From Candidatus Aegiribacteria sp. (GTDB lineage Bacteria > Fermentibacterota > Fermentibacteria > Fermentibacterales > JCC-6), in assembly GCA_013138965.1 (NCBI GenBank), contig WTBT01000102.1, positions 1 through 34,159 on the forward strand: DNA of 34,159 nt. Direction: 5' to 3'. This document shows positions 23,189 through 31,388 of the stretch, piece after piece; within the stretch, counting starts at the first letter, position 1; the number at the start of each line of letters is the position of its first letter. The position numbers and the translations under genes are program-made. The notes under the pieces are model-generated. The model was given only the letters and a program-made list of their open reading frames with translations. It had not been told where the DNA came from and made no database searches.

Positions 23189-24583
23189 ATGCTGCATGAA
23201 AAGAATAAAGAAAATATGGAGGAGCTGATCGCTCCGGTTTACGGTTCTGAGTTCGCTGCAAAATCACTTCCTAAATACAGGATGCCTGAAGAGGATATGC
23301 CTCCTCGAGATGCCTATCGTCTTATACGTGATGAACTCATGCTCGACGGAAACTCCCGTCAGAATCTTGCCACATTCTGTACGACCTTTATAGAACCTGA
23401 AGTCCAGCAGCTTATGATCGATTGCGTTGATAAAAACATGATAGACAAAGATGAGTATCCACAAACTGCGGAGATTGAAAGCAGATGTGTTCATATTCTC
23501 GCGGATCTCTGGAACTCTCCTGAACCAGCTTCTACTCTTGGCTGTTCCACAACCGGTTCGAGCGAAGCGGCAATGCTGGGCGGAATGGCGATGAAATGGA
23601 ACTGGCGAGCCAAGATGAAAGCTAAGGGTAAACCAACCGATAAACCGAACATGGTTTGCGGTCCCGTTCAGATATGCTGGCACAAATTTGCCCGTTACTG
23701 GGATGTGGAAATTCGAGAAATCCCGATGGAAGGCAACCGCCTGATAATGACACCGGAAGAAGTTATCAAGCGGTGTGACGAGAACACGATCTGTGTTGTT
23801 CCGACGCTTGGCGTAACTTTTACCGGTCAGTACGAACCGGTCAAGGAAGTGAGTGATGCGCTTGACAAATTCCAGCAGGATACAGGATTGGATATTCCCA
23901 TTCATGTTGACGGCGCAAGCGGTGCTTTTATTGCCCCGTTCCTTCAGCCCGAACTGCTATGGGACTTCCGCCTGCCAAGGGTAAAATCCATAAATGGATC
24001 CGGTCATAAGTTCGGTCTTGCTCCTCTTGGTGTCGGCTGGGCATTGTGGCGATCGAAAGAAGACCTTCCCGAAGATCTTATTTTCTATGTGAATTACCTT
24101 GGTGGCAACATACCTACATTTGCGTTGAACTTCTCCCGTCCCGGGGGAGAAATAATCGCGCAGTACTACAACTTTATCAGACTTGGAAAAACCGGATACC
24201 GGGAAATACACAAAACCTGTCAGGATGTTGCTGTTTACCTTTCGGAAGAGATCGGCAGGATTGGTCCTTTTGAGATCATTTATAATGGCAAAGGCGGCAT
24301 ACCTGCTCTATGCTGGAAACTCAAAGAAGACAGTAAACACAACCTCACTCTCTTTGACCTTTCAGACAGACTCCGCTCAAGAGGTTGGCTTGTCCCTGCT
24401 TATTCCATGCCTGCGAACAGAGAGGATCTCGTGATACAGAGAATTCTCGTTCGTCATGGAACAAGCATGGATCTCGCAGGCCTTCTCCTTGAAGATATCA
24501 GGCGCTGCCTTGACCATTTCGAAAAACATCCTGTCAGTACGCCTCTCACTGAAAGGGAAGCCGGCGGGTTCAAGCACTCGTAA
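23189..24583 (+). CDS. gadB: glutamate decarboxylase
   Basis: A 464-residue PLP enzyme converting glutamate to GABA and CO2, consuming one proton. It is close to E. coli GadB along its full length, for example [44 protein letters not shown] and [16 protein letters not shown] with PLP-binding Lys274. The penultimate His (FKHS) corresponds to E. coli His465, which blocks the active site at neutral pH, so pH control may be kept. The N-terminal helix that mediates membrane recruitment is also present in outline. A strong AGAAGGAG precedes the ATG. With gadC it forms a complete acid-resistance or GABA-export system; only a weak 4-bp hairpin (24587-24598) follows. Confidence 0.95.
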   Translation: MLHEKNKENMEELIAPVYGSEFAAKSLPKYRMPEEDMPPRDAYRLIRDELMLDGNSRQNLATFCTTFIEPEVQQLMIDCVDKNMIDKDEYPQTAEIESRCVHILADLWNSPEPASTLGCSTTGSSEAAMLGGMAMKWNWRAKMKAKGKPTDKPNMVCGPVQICWHKFARYWDVEIREIPMEGNRLIMTPEEVIKRCDENTICVVPTLGVTFTGQYEPVKEVSDALDKFQQDTGLDIPIHVDGASGAFIAPFLQPELLWDFRLPRVKSINGSGHKFGLAPLGVGWALWRSKEDLPEDLIFYVNYLGGNIPTFALNFSRPGGEIIAQYYNFIRLGKTGYREIHKTCQDVAVYLSEEIGRIGPFEIIYNGKGGIPALCWKLKEDSKHNLTLFDLSDRLRSRGWLVPAYSMPANREDLVIQRILVRHGTSMDLAGLLLEDIRRCLDHFEKHPVSTPLTEREAGGFKHS

Positions 24584-24716
24584 CCGCCTGAAGTCAGGTC
24601 TTTACTCTTGACAATTGAGTTGAGATCCTTTGAAAATGGTGTTTGCCGGTTGTCTCTCGCCGGTACAAGTATCGGGATTTCGATAATCGATATTGTCAAT
24701 TCAGGCAGAGAATTAC

Positions 24717-24782
24717 GGAATTGCAGAAACAGCAGGAACGGACAGGGACAGAATAAAGGATATAGAAAAAGTGGTAGAATAA
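24717..24782 (+). pseudogene. nfo: diverged 3' end of a second nfo gene
   Basis: The 21 codons before a TAA read GIAETAGTDRDRIKDIEKVV plus E, against GIAETPGTDRDRAQDIQKVL plus EF at the end of the intact nfo. That is 16 of 21 identical residues and, by my count, 51 of 63 identical bases, including an exact 17-base stretch (24735-24751). Similar but weaker likeness may extend some ten codons upstream. The rest of the gene is absent. The level of divergence rules out a very recent duplication and fits a foreign or old nfo end left at the far side of an insertion. Confidence 0.72.
24735..24751 (+). repeat. right copy of 17-bp direct repeat in the nfo fragment
   Basis: Exact repeat of 20088-20104. 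Together the two copies bracket the foreign block and could be the attL/attR core of an integrated element or the crossover point of a recombination within nfo sequences. Confidence 0.6.
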
Positions 24783-24915
24783 ATATCCGCTCTCTCCGGA
24801 AAATATCATGCTTCTTATTGCTGTATAATCCTGTTATTATTCAAGACAGCTTCATCTGACTCATACACAGGAAGGTTTCTGTTTTGATTATTCAGGCTCG
24901 GCAGGTTCAATCGGA

Positions 24916-25965
24916 ATGAATGTCGCGATAACAGCGGATGTTCATCTATCTGCCGGTGGAAATCATCCAGAACGATACAGCGCTCTTGTGAATATTTTCG
25001 ATAGCCTTGTGAAGCAGGACATTAAAACACTCATAATAGCCGGGGATCTTTTCGATAAGGATTGCAGCAGTTACTCACGGTTTGAGGAGGTCTGCAGGAA
25101 ATACCCTCAGATCTGTATTCATATAATCCCCGGGAATCACGATCCGGACATATCACGGAGCGTTATCGTAGGGGAGAATATCAGGATATACGATTCACCC
25201 GCGCTGGAAGAATTTGATGGTCTGAGTTTTGTTTTCTTACCCTATTCAGCGACTTCCGGAATGGGAGAATGCATTGGGGAGTATAGATCTGAGAAACGCT
25301 GGGTTCTTGTCGGTCATGGTGATTACTTCGGTGGAATGAAACAGCGCAATCCCTACGAGAAGGGGACTTACATGCCCCTGTACAGGAAGGATATAGAGGA
25401 GTTTTCACCTTGGAGAGTCTTTCTGGGGCACATTCATAAACCTGAGAATATTGATAATCTCTACTACCCCGGTTCGCCCTGCGGAATCGACATCAACGAA
25501 ACTGGAAGAAGGCGATACCTTGTATTCAACACCGCTACCGGGCACACCTCCTCAGAAACCGTACGAACGGATGTGATCTATCTGCAGGAGAAATTCCTGG
25601 TAATCCCGGATGAGAATGAGGTTGAGAGGCTCCGAAATGATGCCGCGAAAAGAATCTCAGCATGGGGTTTGAACCAGGAGGACAGAAAAAGAGCCAGAAT
25701 CAGGATAAAAGCCACTGGATACACCAGTGATAGAGAAGTAATCATGGAATGTCTGAAAGATGTATTCGCAGAATACAGTTTCGTTAAGGATGAAGAACCT
25801 GATATCTTCTCACTGTACGTTGCGAAGGACAATCGCAGAAGCGCTATTGCCAGACGGGTTCTGGAGCTGATCGAGGAAATGGAGTGGGAATTCGGCGGAA
25901 ATGAACCTGAGAAGGAGAAAGTCATCGAAACAGCCCTATCGGTTATTTATGGAGCTGGCAGCTGA
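24916..25965 (+). CDS. SbcD/Mre11-like DNA repair nuclease (YhaO type)
   Basis: A 349-residue metallophosphoesterase of the SbcD/Mre11 nuclease family. Five metal motifs: ADVHLS (Asp8, His10), IAGDLFDKD near 43, IPGNHDPD near 74, VGHGDYFGG near 134 and LGHIHKP near 171, followed by YYPGSPCGIDINETG, typical of SbcD/YhaO. The C-terminal about 120 residues are a charged helical region where the ATPase partner would bind. The gene is 2 nt from the downstream SbcC/YhaN-like ATPase, so the two form a nuclease-ATPase complex for processing DNA ends or hairpins. No strong Shine-Dalgarno is seen at the ATG. Confidence 0.85.
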   Translation: MNVAITADVHLSAGGNHPERYSALVNIFDSLVKQDIKTLIIAGDLFDKDCSSYSRFEEVCRKYPQICIHIIPGNHDPDISRSVIVGENIRIYDSPALEEFDGLSFVFLPYSATSGMGECIGEYRSEKRWVLVGHGDYFGGMKQRNPYEKGTYMPLYRKDIEEFSPWRVFLGHIHKPENIDNLYYPGSPCGIDINETGRRRYLVFNTATGHTSSETVRTDVIYLQEKFLVIPDENEVERLRNDAAKRISAWGLNQEDRKRARIRIKATGYTSDREVIMECLKDVFAEYSFVKDEEPDIFSLYVAKDNRRSAIARRVLELIEEMEWEFGGNEPEKEKVIETALSVIYGAGS

Positions 25966-25967
25966 TA

Positions 25968-28094
25968 ATGGGTATCCGTATCGATAGAATATCCATCAAC
26001 CGCGGGGGTCCTCTGAAGGATGATTTCATCCTGGAACCTGAAGGGCTTAACCTCATCTACGGTCTTAACGAAACCGGTAAAACCTATATCGTTGAAGCCA
26101 TGATCAATTTTCTTTTCAAGACCGGGAATAATACCCCCTGGATACTGAAAAGAACTAAATCACAGGAGCCGACACTAAGAGAATGGAAGCCCGGGGGAAA
26201 GATTCTGGTTTCCGGCCTGAAGGATAAAACTACAGTCTTCACCTCCGGGGGAAGTAAGCTTGAGGATTTCAGCAGTTCCGGCAGCCGCCTGCCGGAAGAG
26301 CTGTCCCGTTTGATGGTTGTCCGGGCAGGAGATACAAGACTGTCCTCCACAGGGGATGGGGCCGGTGACAACATTCTCAGAACCTATCTCTCCGGGAAGG
26401 GAGTACTGGACGAGATTGAGAGCGGCATACAGAAAACCGTCAAAAAAGCCACTATTGAAAATGGCACAATAACTATTAATCGTGCAGGGCATCAGGATGA
26501 CAGGCTGAAGGCGGAGAAGAAAAGAAACGAGCTGGAAGCGCTTCAGCTGGAAGTTGATGAAAATGCCTCACTCTGCGCTGTCAATTCCCTTGAGAGGTTA
26601 AAAGATGAGATAGATGGGCAACTCAGTGAGCTTGATGATGCCAAAAAACACAGAGCTTTCATGATTGACCAGGAACTGAGAAAACTTGAGTTTGATATGG
26701 AAGATGTTCCTTCCGAGCAGGATCTGATAGGGCTGGGAACTGACATCAGTCTTAACAGGGCTCAATTCAAGAATCTTAGCGATGTCGAAGAAGAACTTAA
26801 TAGTACGACCGATGAAGAGAACAATTACATCTGGGTTAATAAGGCAAGGGAGGAATACCTTTCGCATGTCGAAGCTCCCTCGAATAGATCCCTGATCGAT
26901 AAGGTCACCCTGGCACTTCTTCTCTTTTTCATTCTGCTGACAGCAGCAGCCGGGTTTTTCAGCAGACCCCTGATGATAGCTGCCGCTGCAGGGGCGGTAA
27001 TCTGTCTCATCACCCGTATCAGGAATAAACCTGAACCCGTCTCGGCATCGGCCGAACTGCATAGAAAGAAACTGGAGGAGGAGTTCAGCAGAAGGTTCCA
27101 GCGAGAGCTGACGGATCCCGCCACACTGCAGGTTGAGTGTCAGAGGATGGAAACGGCGCATATTCAATCTGAGACCCTCAGGAAAAACAGAATAAAACTC
27201 AAGCAGGATATTGAAGCAAAGGAAGCAAGTATTCTGTCCAGACTTCATGCCATTACCGGGGAGGAGATTCCCGGTAACGAATGGGATCTCAGAATAGAAG
27301 AGATCAGGAAAAACAGGAAAGAAATCCGGAAAACAATCAATTCCCTTAATATTGATCTCTCTTCACTCAACATTCAGGAGGATTCGTATCTGCCTGATTC
27401 TCCTTCTGAGGAATGGGATAAGAGACGATATCTGAAACTCGAGGAAGAGTTTAAGGCTGTATCGGAGGAATTGGAGCGGGAGAAGAACAGTATTAAAACC
27501 CTGAAAACGGAGATTTCAGTGGCCACGGGAAACAAAGGGGATATCAGAGAGCTTCTTACCGCCCTGGAGGACACGATAGAAACCGCTGAAAACAAGTACA
27601 AGGACAGTACTGCGCGAATTCTGGCCGAAAATTCTGTTTACAGGGCTGTATGTGAATTCCGGTGCGCGGAGAACGAAAGGCTGGACGAAGCCCTGGGTTC
27701 CGATGAAGTTGCTGCTCCGCTTCAGCAGATCAGCGGGCACTACAATGGATTGAAAATGGACAGTAATGGATACCTTCACCTCTTTACTCCAGGAGGTGAA
27801 GAATTCCCTCTGTCACAGTTGAGTACAGGTGCCGCTGAGCAGGTTTACATCGCTCTCAGAACAGGATTCGCTGAACTCACAATGGGTGAGACAGCTTTTC
27901 TTATTTTTGATGATGCTTTCCAGCATTCTGACTGGGAGCGCAGGAAAAACCTTGTCAACCATGTTATCAAGCTGGTTAAGAACGGCTGGCAGATCTTTTA
28001 TTTCACTATGGATGATCATTTAAAGAAACTTTTTGATAAATCAGGGAAGGATCTCGGAAAGACCGGATACAAATCCGTCAGTCTGAACTATTAA
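25968..28094 (+). CDS. SbcC/Rad50-like ATPase with membrane hairpin (YhaN type)
   Basis: A 708-residue split ABC-type ATPase. Walker A is GLNETGKT (32-39). The ABC signature LSTGAAEQVYIALR (618-631) and Walker B FLIFDDAFQHSD (644 onward) are at the C-terminus, with two coiled-coil stretches (about 180-300 and 360-560) between. Instead of the zinc hook of SbcC, the middle has two hydrophobic segments (about 313-331 and 335-349) that form a membrane hairpin, as in Bacillus YhaN. It is therefore expected to work at the membrane with the SbcD-like nuclease encoded just upstream. The stop codon is the outermost base triplet of a long inverted repeat. Confidence 0.85.
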   Translation: MGIRIDRISINRGGPLKDDFILEPEGLNLIYGLNETGKTYIVEAMINFLFKTGNNTPWILKRTKSQEPTLREWKPGGKILVSGLKDKTTVFTSGGSKLEDFSSSGSRLPEELSRLMVVRAGDTRLSSTGDGAGDNILRTYLSGKGVLDEIESGIQKTVKKATIENGTITINRAGHQDDRLKAEKKRNELEALQLEVDENASLCAVNSLERLKDEIDGQLSELDDAKKHRAFMIDQELRKLEFDMEDVPSEQDLIGLGTDISLNRAQFKNLSDVEEELNSTTDEENNYIWVNKAREEYLSHVEAPSNRSLIDKVTLALLLFFILLTAAAGFFSRPLMIAAAAGAVICLITRIRNKPEPVSASAELHRKKLEEEFSRRFQRELTDPATLQVECQRMETAHIQSETLRKNRIKLKQDIEAKEASILSRLHAITGEEIPGNEWDLRIEEIRKNRKEIRKTINSLNIDLSSLNIQEDSYLPDSPSEEWDKRRYLKLEEEFKAVSEELEREKNSIKTLKTEISVATGNKGDIRELLTALEDTIETAENKYKDSTARILAENSVYRAVCEFRCAENERLDEALGSDEVAAPLQQISGHYNGLKMDSNGYLHLFTPGGEEFPLSQLSTGAAEQVYIALRTGFAELTMGETAFLIFDDAFQHSDWERRKNLVNHVIKLVKNGWQIFYFTMDDHLKKLFDKSGKDLGKTGYKSVSLNY

Positions 28095-28203
28095 TTAGGG
28101 ACGGAGGTATTTTATTTGTAATCAGGAAATAATATGTACAAAATTGTATGCATATTGTTAGATTATTTCACTTTTCTAAATAAAATACCTCCGTCCCTAT
28201 TTA
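28092..28203. repeat. long inverted repeat between convergent genes (MITE-like or bidirectional terminator)
   Basis: Perfect 22-bp arms at 28096-28117 and 28178-28199 (left arm begins TAGGGACGGAGG) extend to 26 bp with one mismatch (28092-28117/28178-28203). The 60-nt AT-rich interior contains a smaller palindrome around AATATGTACA and TGTATGCATATT. The outer triplets are the TAA stop codons of the two convergent genes. It can form a stem followed by T-rich sequence for either direction and so can terminate both transcripts. Its size and GC-clamped ends also resemble a small non-autonomous mobile element. Confidence 0.75.
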
Positions 28204-29265
28204 TTCGGCCAGTTTTTTCTGCATTCTTCTGCTCAGCGGAACGACTGCAATACATAGAAGAATACCTATCACAAGGGCAACTGCAAGCTTGAAACATACA
28301 TCAGAAAAATCAGCGCCTTTAAGTGTTATGCTGTAAAGGGGATCTATGAACCAGTAAGTAGGGAAGATCTTTGCTATCCACTGGGGCAAGCCGGTGAAGA
28401 GATAAAACAGAATCGGACCAGCAAGGAGTATGTTGAGGCTTTTCACAAGTGTGTAAAGGGTTTTTGCGTTACCTGCAAGCGTGCCGTAAATTAGCCCGAT
28501 TGCATTACAGACAACGGTTCCAGCGACGATTGTTGCCAGCAGTGCCAGTGGCTGCCCGGAAAGGGCTCCGTTGAGTGCCAGTGTGATAAAGCACATGATT
28601 ACTGTCATTGCGAAACCCAGCAGGGCTTTGGAAAAGAGAATATCGGACACCGTCACCGGAGTAACCAGAAGGGCTTTCATAGTGCCATGTTCCTTCTCTT
28701 CCACAAGCATGAACGCGGGAACGAAAATTCCCGTAATGATAAGAACGATGAGAACTACTGCAGGTATCAGTTTTTGCGCCAGGGGTATTGCCTCCTCCTC
28801 GTCTCCTGTTTGGAGAACAACTTCAACAGGAGCCTCCCTGTTCTCCATTTCCCGGAGCACGTCCAGCACAAGCAGACTGATAACGATGCGGTTTGAAGCC
28901 AGGCTTTCCCCTGAGAAAAAGTATTCCAGTTCGGGTTTCTGACCATCCCTTACCGCCTGGTCAAAACCATCCTCGATTACCAGTCCAAGATCAGCATTGT
29001 TGTTTTCTATGTACTCTTTCAGTTCTGCGGGGCTCCCTGCGCGGGAAAGTCTGATACCCTCTACTCTTTCAAGGGCCATTGTAATTTCGGATTCCCCGGA
29101 ATCGTAAATACATATCCGTGGTTCAGGGTCAAACAAGGCGATGAAAACAACCTGCAGCATAAAAGTGATCACAAAGGGCATTATCAGAAGCCAAAGAATG
29201 ATCGGAGATCGGAATCCAAGCCGGAGATCGCCAGAAATAAGGCTCCATACTCGCCTGATACTCAC
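28201..29265 (-). CDS. ABC-2 type export permease (second permease)
   Basis: A 354-residue ABC-2 membrane protein. One N-terminal helix (IILWLLIMPFVITFMLQVVF) is followed by a large extracytoplasmic domain of about 150 residues. Then come five helices around the conserved FMLVEEKEHGTMKALLVTPVT cytoplasmic loop. This is the NatB/YhaP-like layout. The frame opens at 29325, but a GTG at 29265 overlaps the upstream stop (GTGA) and fits the family start. It is the third gene of an ATPase-permease-permease unit; the two unequal permeases probably form a heterodimer. The stop lies in the inverted repeat. Confidence 0.85.
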   Translation of the reverse strand: MSIRRVWSLISGDLRLGFRSPIILWLLIMPFVITFMLQVVFIALFDPEPRICIYDSGESEITMALERVEGIRLSRAGSPAELKEYIENNNADLGLVIEDGFDQAVRDGQKPELEYFFSGESLASNRIVISLLVLDVLREMENREAPVEVVLQTGDEEEAIPLAQKLIPAVVLIVLIITGIFVPAFMLVEEKEHGTMKALLVTPVTVSDILFSKALLGFAMTVIMCFITLALNGALSGQPLALLATIVAGTVVCNAIGLIYGTLAGNAKTLYTLVKSLNILLAGPILFYLFTGLPQWIAKIFPTYWFIDPLYSITLKGADFSDVCFKLAVALVIGILLCIAVVPLSRRMQKKLAE

Positions 29266-30395
29266 AGTGATTCCACCCTTCTCCTGAGAAGAAAGAAGGC
29301 GGATCCGAGAAGGAATATATCCCACAGAACAGTTGTCATGATGTGAGGTGCCGCGAAACGTAGGCCCATACTCTCTCCCAGTACCCCGGACATTGCCTCG
29401 GTCAGGCCGTATGAGGGAAGCAGTCTGATAATCACTGATGGTCTGCCCGGGAACATGGTGGAAAGAGCGGGGATCATAAGCGGGATAACAAAGATCGTAC
29501 CGTAGAACAGTGTACCCATGAAATCCCTGCCACTGGTTCCAGACAGCATACCCACGGCTGAAGCCATACCCGCTCCGAGAAGGATAAGAACGGATACGAT
29601 CAACCAGTTAAAGACAAACCCTCCTGTGGCCAGAAGGAAAAGATATGACTGACTCATTGCAAGAATCGTTCCTGTTACACACTTGGCCGTAAGCAAATCT
29701 CCAGTTCGCGCAGGAGTAACCAGTAATGCCGTCGCAGTTCTATGTTCTATTTCCACTGAAACAAGACCTGCCAGTGCAAGGGCTTCAATAAAAAGTATCA
29801 TTATGACCAGTATCGGCCTGATCCTGTCGCGGAGGGGAACCTGCCTGCCGGCCATGTCTTCACCGAGAATTCTTGCATGCAGGTGGGGGAGCGCAACCGG
29901 CAGTGTGCTCAGTGGATTCCTTCCCGCGTAAACAGCCTGAACCGCATACGCGGTTTCCCTGACACCGCTTGCGAGAGCACTCCGCATCTCCTGCGGGACT
30001 GATTCGGATACATATACCGAAACACTGCTTTTGGAGCCTGACAGAAGCGATTCGGTGAAATCCACAGGAAGAGCAACGCCTATTGATATTTCCCCCGACC
30101 CCCGCAGAACCGCATTCGCAAGTTGATCTTCATCAGCAAAACCGATTATCTCAAGCCCCTGGAATTCACCTGTTTCACGGTCAATCAGCATGGAAAAGGA
30201 TTCCGCAAGGTATGATGGATATACGCCCAGTTTAATCGTCTCGCTTACAGTATCGGGAAGAATAAGGAAAAGCACAATCATAAAAACCAATGATATTGGT
30301 GTAAGAATCATCCAGAGGCGGTCTCGGGAAAACTCCCGGAGATCCTTGAGAACTATGGCCGCTATAATTGCCAGCCTGGATGATAGGCTTCTCAC
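29262..30395 (-). CDS. ABC-2 type export permease (first permease)
   Basis: A 377-residue ABC-2 permease, distantly like its partner. Helix 1 is MILTPISLVFMIVLFLIL near 29, followed by an extracytoplasmic domain to about 195. Five further helices start at ILVIMILFIEALALAGLV, with the loop VEIEHRTATALLVTPARTGDLL matching the partner's EKEHGTMKALLVTPVT. The start is GTG at 30395, overlapping the ATPase stop as GTGA; its own stop overlaps the next gene the same way. Drug, sodium or lipid export are all possible, and the cargo cannot be read from sequence. Confidence 0.85.
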   Translation of the reverse strand: MRSLSSRLAIIAAIVLKDLREFSRDRLWMILTPISLVFMIVLFLILPDTVSETIKLGVYPSYLAESFSMLIDRETGEFQGLEIIGFADEDQLANAVLRGSGEISIGVALPVDFTESLLSGSKSSVSVYVSESVPQEMRSALASGVRETAYAVQAVYAGRNPLSTLPVALPHLHARILGEDMAGRQVPLRDRIRPILVIMILFIEALALAGLVSVEIEHRTATALLVTPARTGDLLTAKCVTGTILAMSQSYLFLLATGGFVFNWLIVSVLILLGAGMASAVGMLSGTSGRDFMGTLFYGTIFVIPLMIPALSTMFPGRPSVIIRLLPSYGLTEAMSGVLGESMGLRFAAPHIMTTVLWDIFLLGSAFFLLRRRVESL

Positions 30396-31252
30396 ACGTC
30401 CAGTCCCCTGCCTGTGATCTCTATGAAAATATCCTCAAGAGTTGCCTCTTCCGTATGTATGGTCATGACATTATCTGAATTAATCAGTTCCCTGATTCTA
30501 TCGCCTGCATCTGCCGCTGCAAGTTCAATTGTTTCCTCACGAACATGGCTGCCGCTTCCAAGGCGGACTTTCACTGATCTTTTTCCATATTTCATTTTCA
30601 GGTTGTCGGGGGTATCCACTGCGAACAGTGTGCCCTCGTTCAGGAATGCAACTCTGTCCGAGAGTTCGTCAGCCTCCCACATGTCGTGTGTCGTGAGGAG
30701 AACAGCGGCTCCCCGCTCCGCTTGTTCCATGATGATATTGCGAATGGTTCGGCTGGATACCGGATCAAGACCCTCGGTGGGCTCGTCCAGGAAAAGTACA
30801 TCCGGACGGTTAATGATTGCCCTGGCCATCATCAGCCTCTGGCGCATGCCCTTTGAATACTTGCTTACCCTGTCGTCAGCCCTGTGAGCAAGGTCCACTT
30901 TACGGAGAAGGGCATCGGTGTCGAAATTTTTAATACCGAAGAGCCTCGAAAAGAACTTGAGATTTTCCCTCCCGGTCATATTAAGGTAGAGATTCTTTTC
31001 CTCGAAGCAGACTCCTATCCTGGCCTGCGCTTCAGGATTATCACGGGACATTTCGTTGCCCAGTAAATGAATTGAGCCGGTGTCCGGAGTAAGCAGACCA
31101 GTAAGCATTTTTATGGTTGTGGATTTCCCGGCGCCGTTAGGACCCAGAAAGCCCAGTATTTCACCTGGCCTCAGATGAAAGCTGATACCTCTGACAGCCT
31201 TCAGGTCACCGTAGGAGTAACTCAGGTTTGCAGCGAGCAGTGCCGTGTTCAT
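30392..31252 (-). CDS. ABC transporter ATP-binding protein
   Basis: A 286-residue ATPase of the ABC-2 exporter class (NatA/CcmA-like). Walker A GPNGAGKST (37-45), a Q-loop region ARIGVCFEEKNLYLNMTGREN, signature YSKGMRQRL, Walker B VLFLDEPTEGLDP and H-loop TTHDMWEA are all present. A C-terminal regulatory extension of about 70 residues follows. SD GAAGAGGA precedes the ATG. It powers the two permeases encoded downstream. It is separated by 136 nt and a terminator from the C25 peptidase gene upstream, so it has its own promoter. Confidence 0.93.
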   Translation of the reverse strand: MNTALLAANLSYSYGDLKAVRGISFHLRPGEILGFLGPNGAGKSTTIKMLTGLLTPDTGSIHLLGNEMSRDNPEAQARIGVCFEEKNLYLNMTGRENLKFFSRLFGIKNFDTDALLRKVDLAHRADDRVSKYSKGMRQRLMMARAIINRPDVLFLDEPTEGLDPVSSRTIRNIIMEQAERGAAVLLTTHDMWEADELSDRVAFLNEGTLFAVDTPDNLKMKYGKRSVKVRLGSGSHVREETIELAAADAGDRIRELINSDNVMTIHTEEATLEDIFIEITGRGLDV

Positions 31253-31345
31253 ATTTTCCTCTTCGCAAGATGTTACAAGTGCAACTGTGAATTCAGCATT
31301 TGCAACTATTCGGAAGGGTCAGCAGCGTTCGCAGCCCCTTTTCAA

Positions 31346-31373
31346 GAAGGGCGGCGCCGAAGCTCCGCCCTTC
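31346..31373 (-). terminator. hairpin terminator with UUCG loop after the C25 peptidase gene
   Basis: A 9-bp perfect stem (31346-31354 and 31365-31373, GAAGGGCGG/CCGCCCTTC). On the minus strand it is topped by an A-G mismatch, two more G-C pairs and a TTCG tetraloop, 15 nt after the peptidase stop. The following T tract is short and interrupted (CTTG). The stable tetraloop in only one orientation supports the minus-strand reading. Confidence 0.7.
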
Positions 31374-31388
31374 ATTCAGATCAGGGGA

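Larger units (their letters stand above)
24584..24915 (+). other. intergenic region with nfo fragment and possible sbcD promoter
   Basis: A 332-nt gap between gadB and the SbcD-like gene. It holds the displaced nfo tail (24717-24782, listed separately). A consensus -10 box TATAAT lies at 24824-24829, about 87 nt before the next ATG, with no convincing -35. An open frame of 83 codons (24608-24859) has no family likeness and reads through the nfo tail in the wrong frame, so it is not called as a gene. Confidence 0.5.

Noticed and set aside
24587-24598. Terminator after gadB
   Set aside because: Only a 4-bp stem with a 4-nt loop and a broken T tract; too weak to call.
24608-24859. 83-codon frame between gadB and the SbcD-like gene
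   Set aside because: It reads the nfo fragment in the wrong frame and has noise-like composition; the nfo match in the other frame explains the sequence better.
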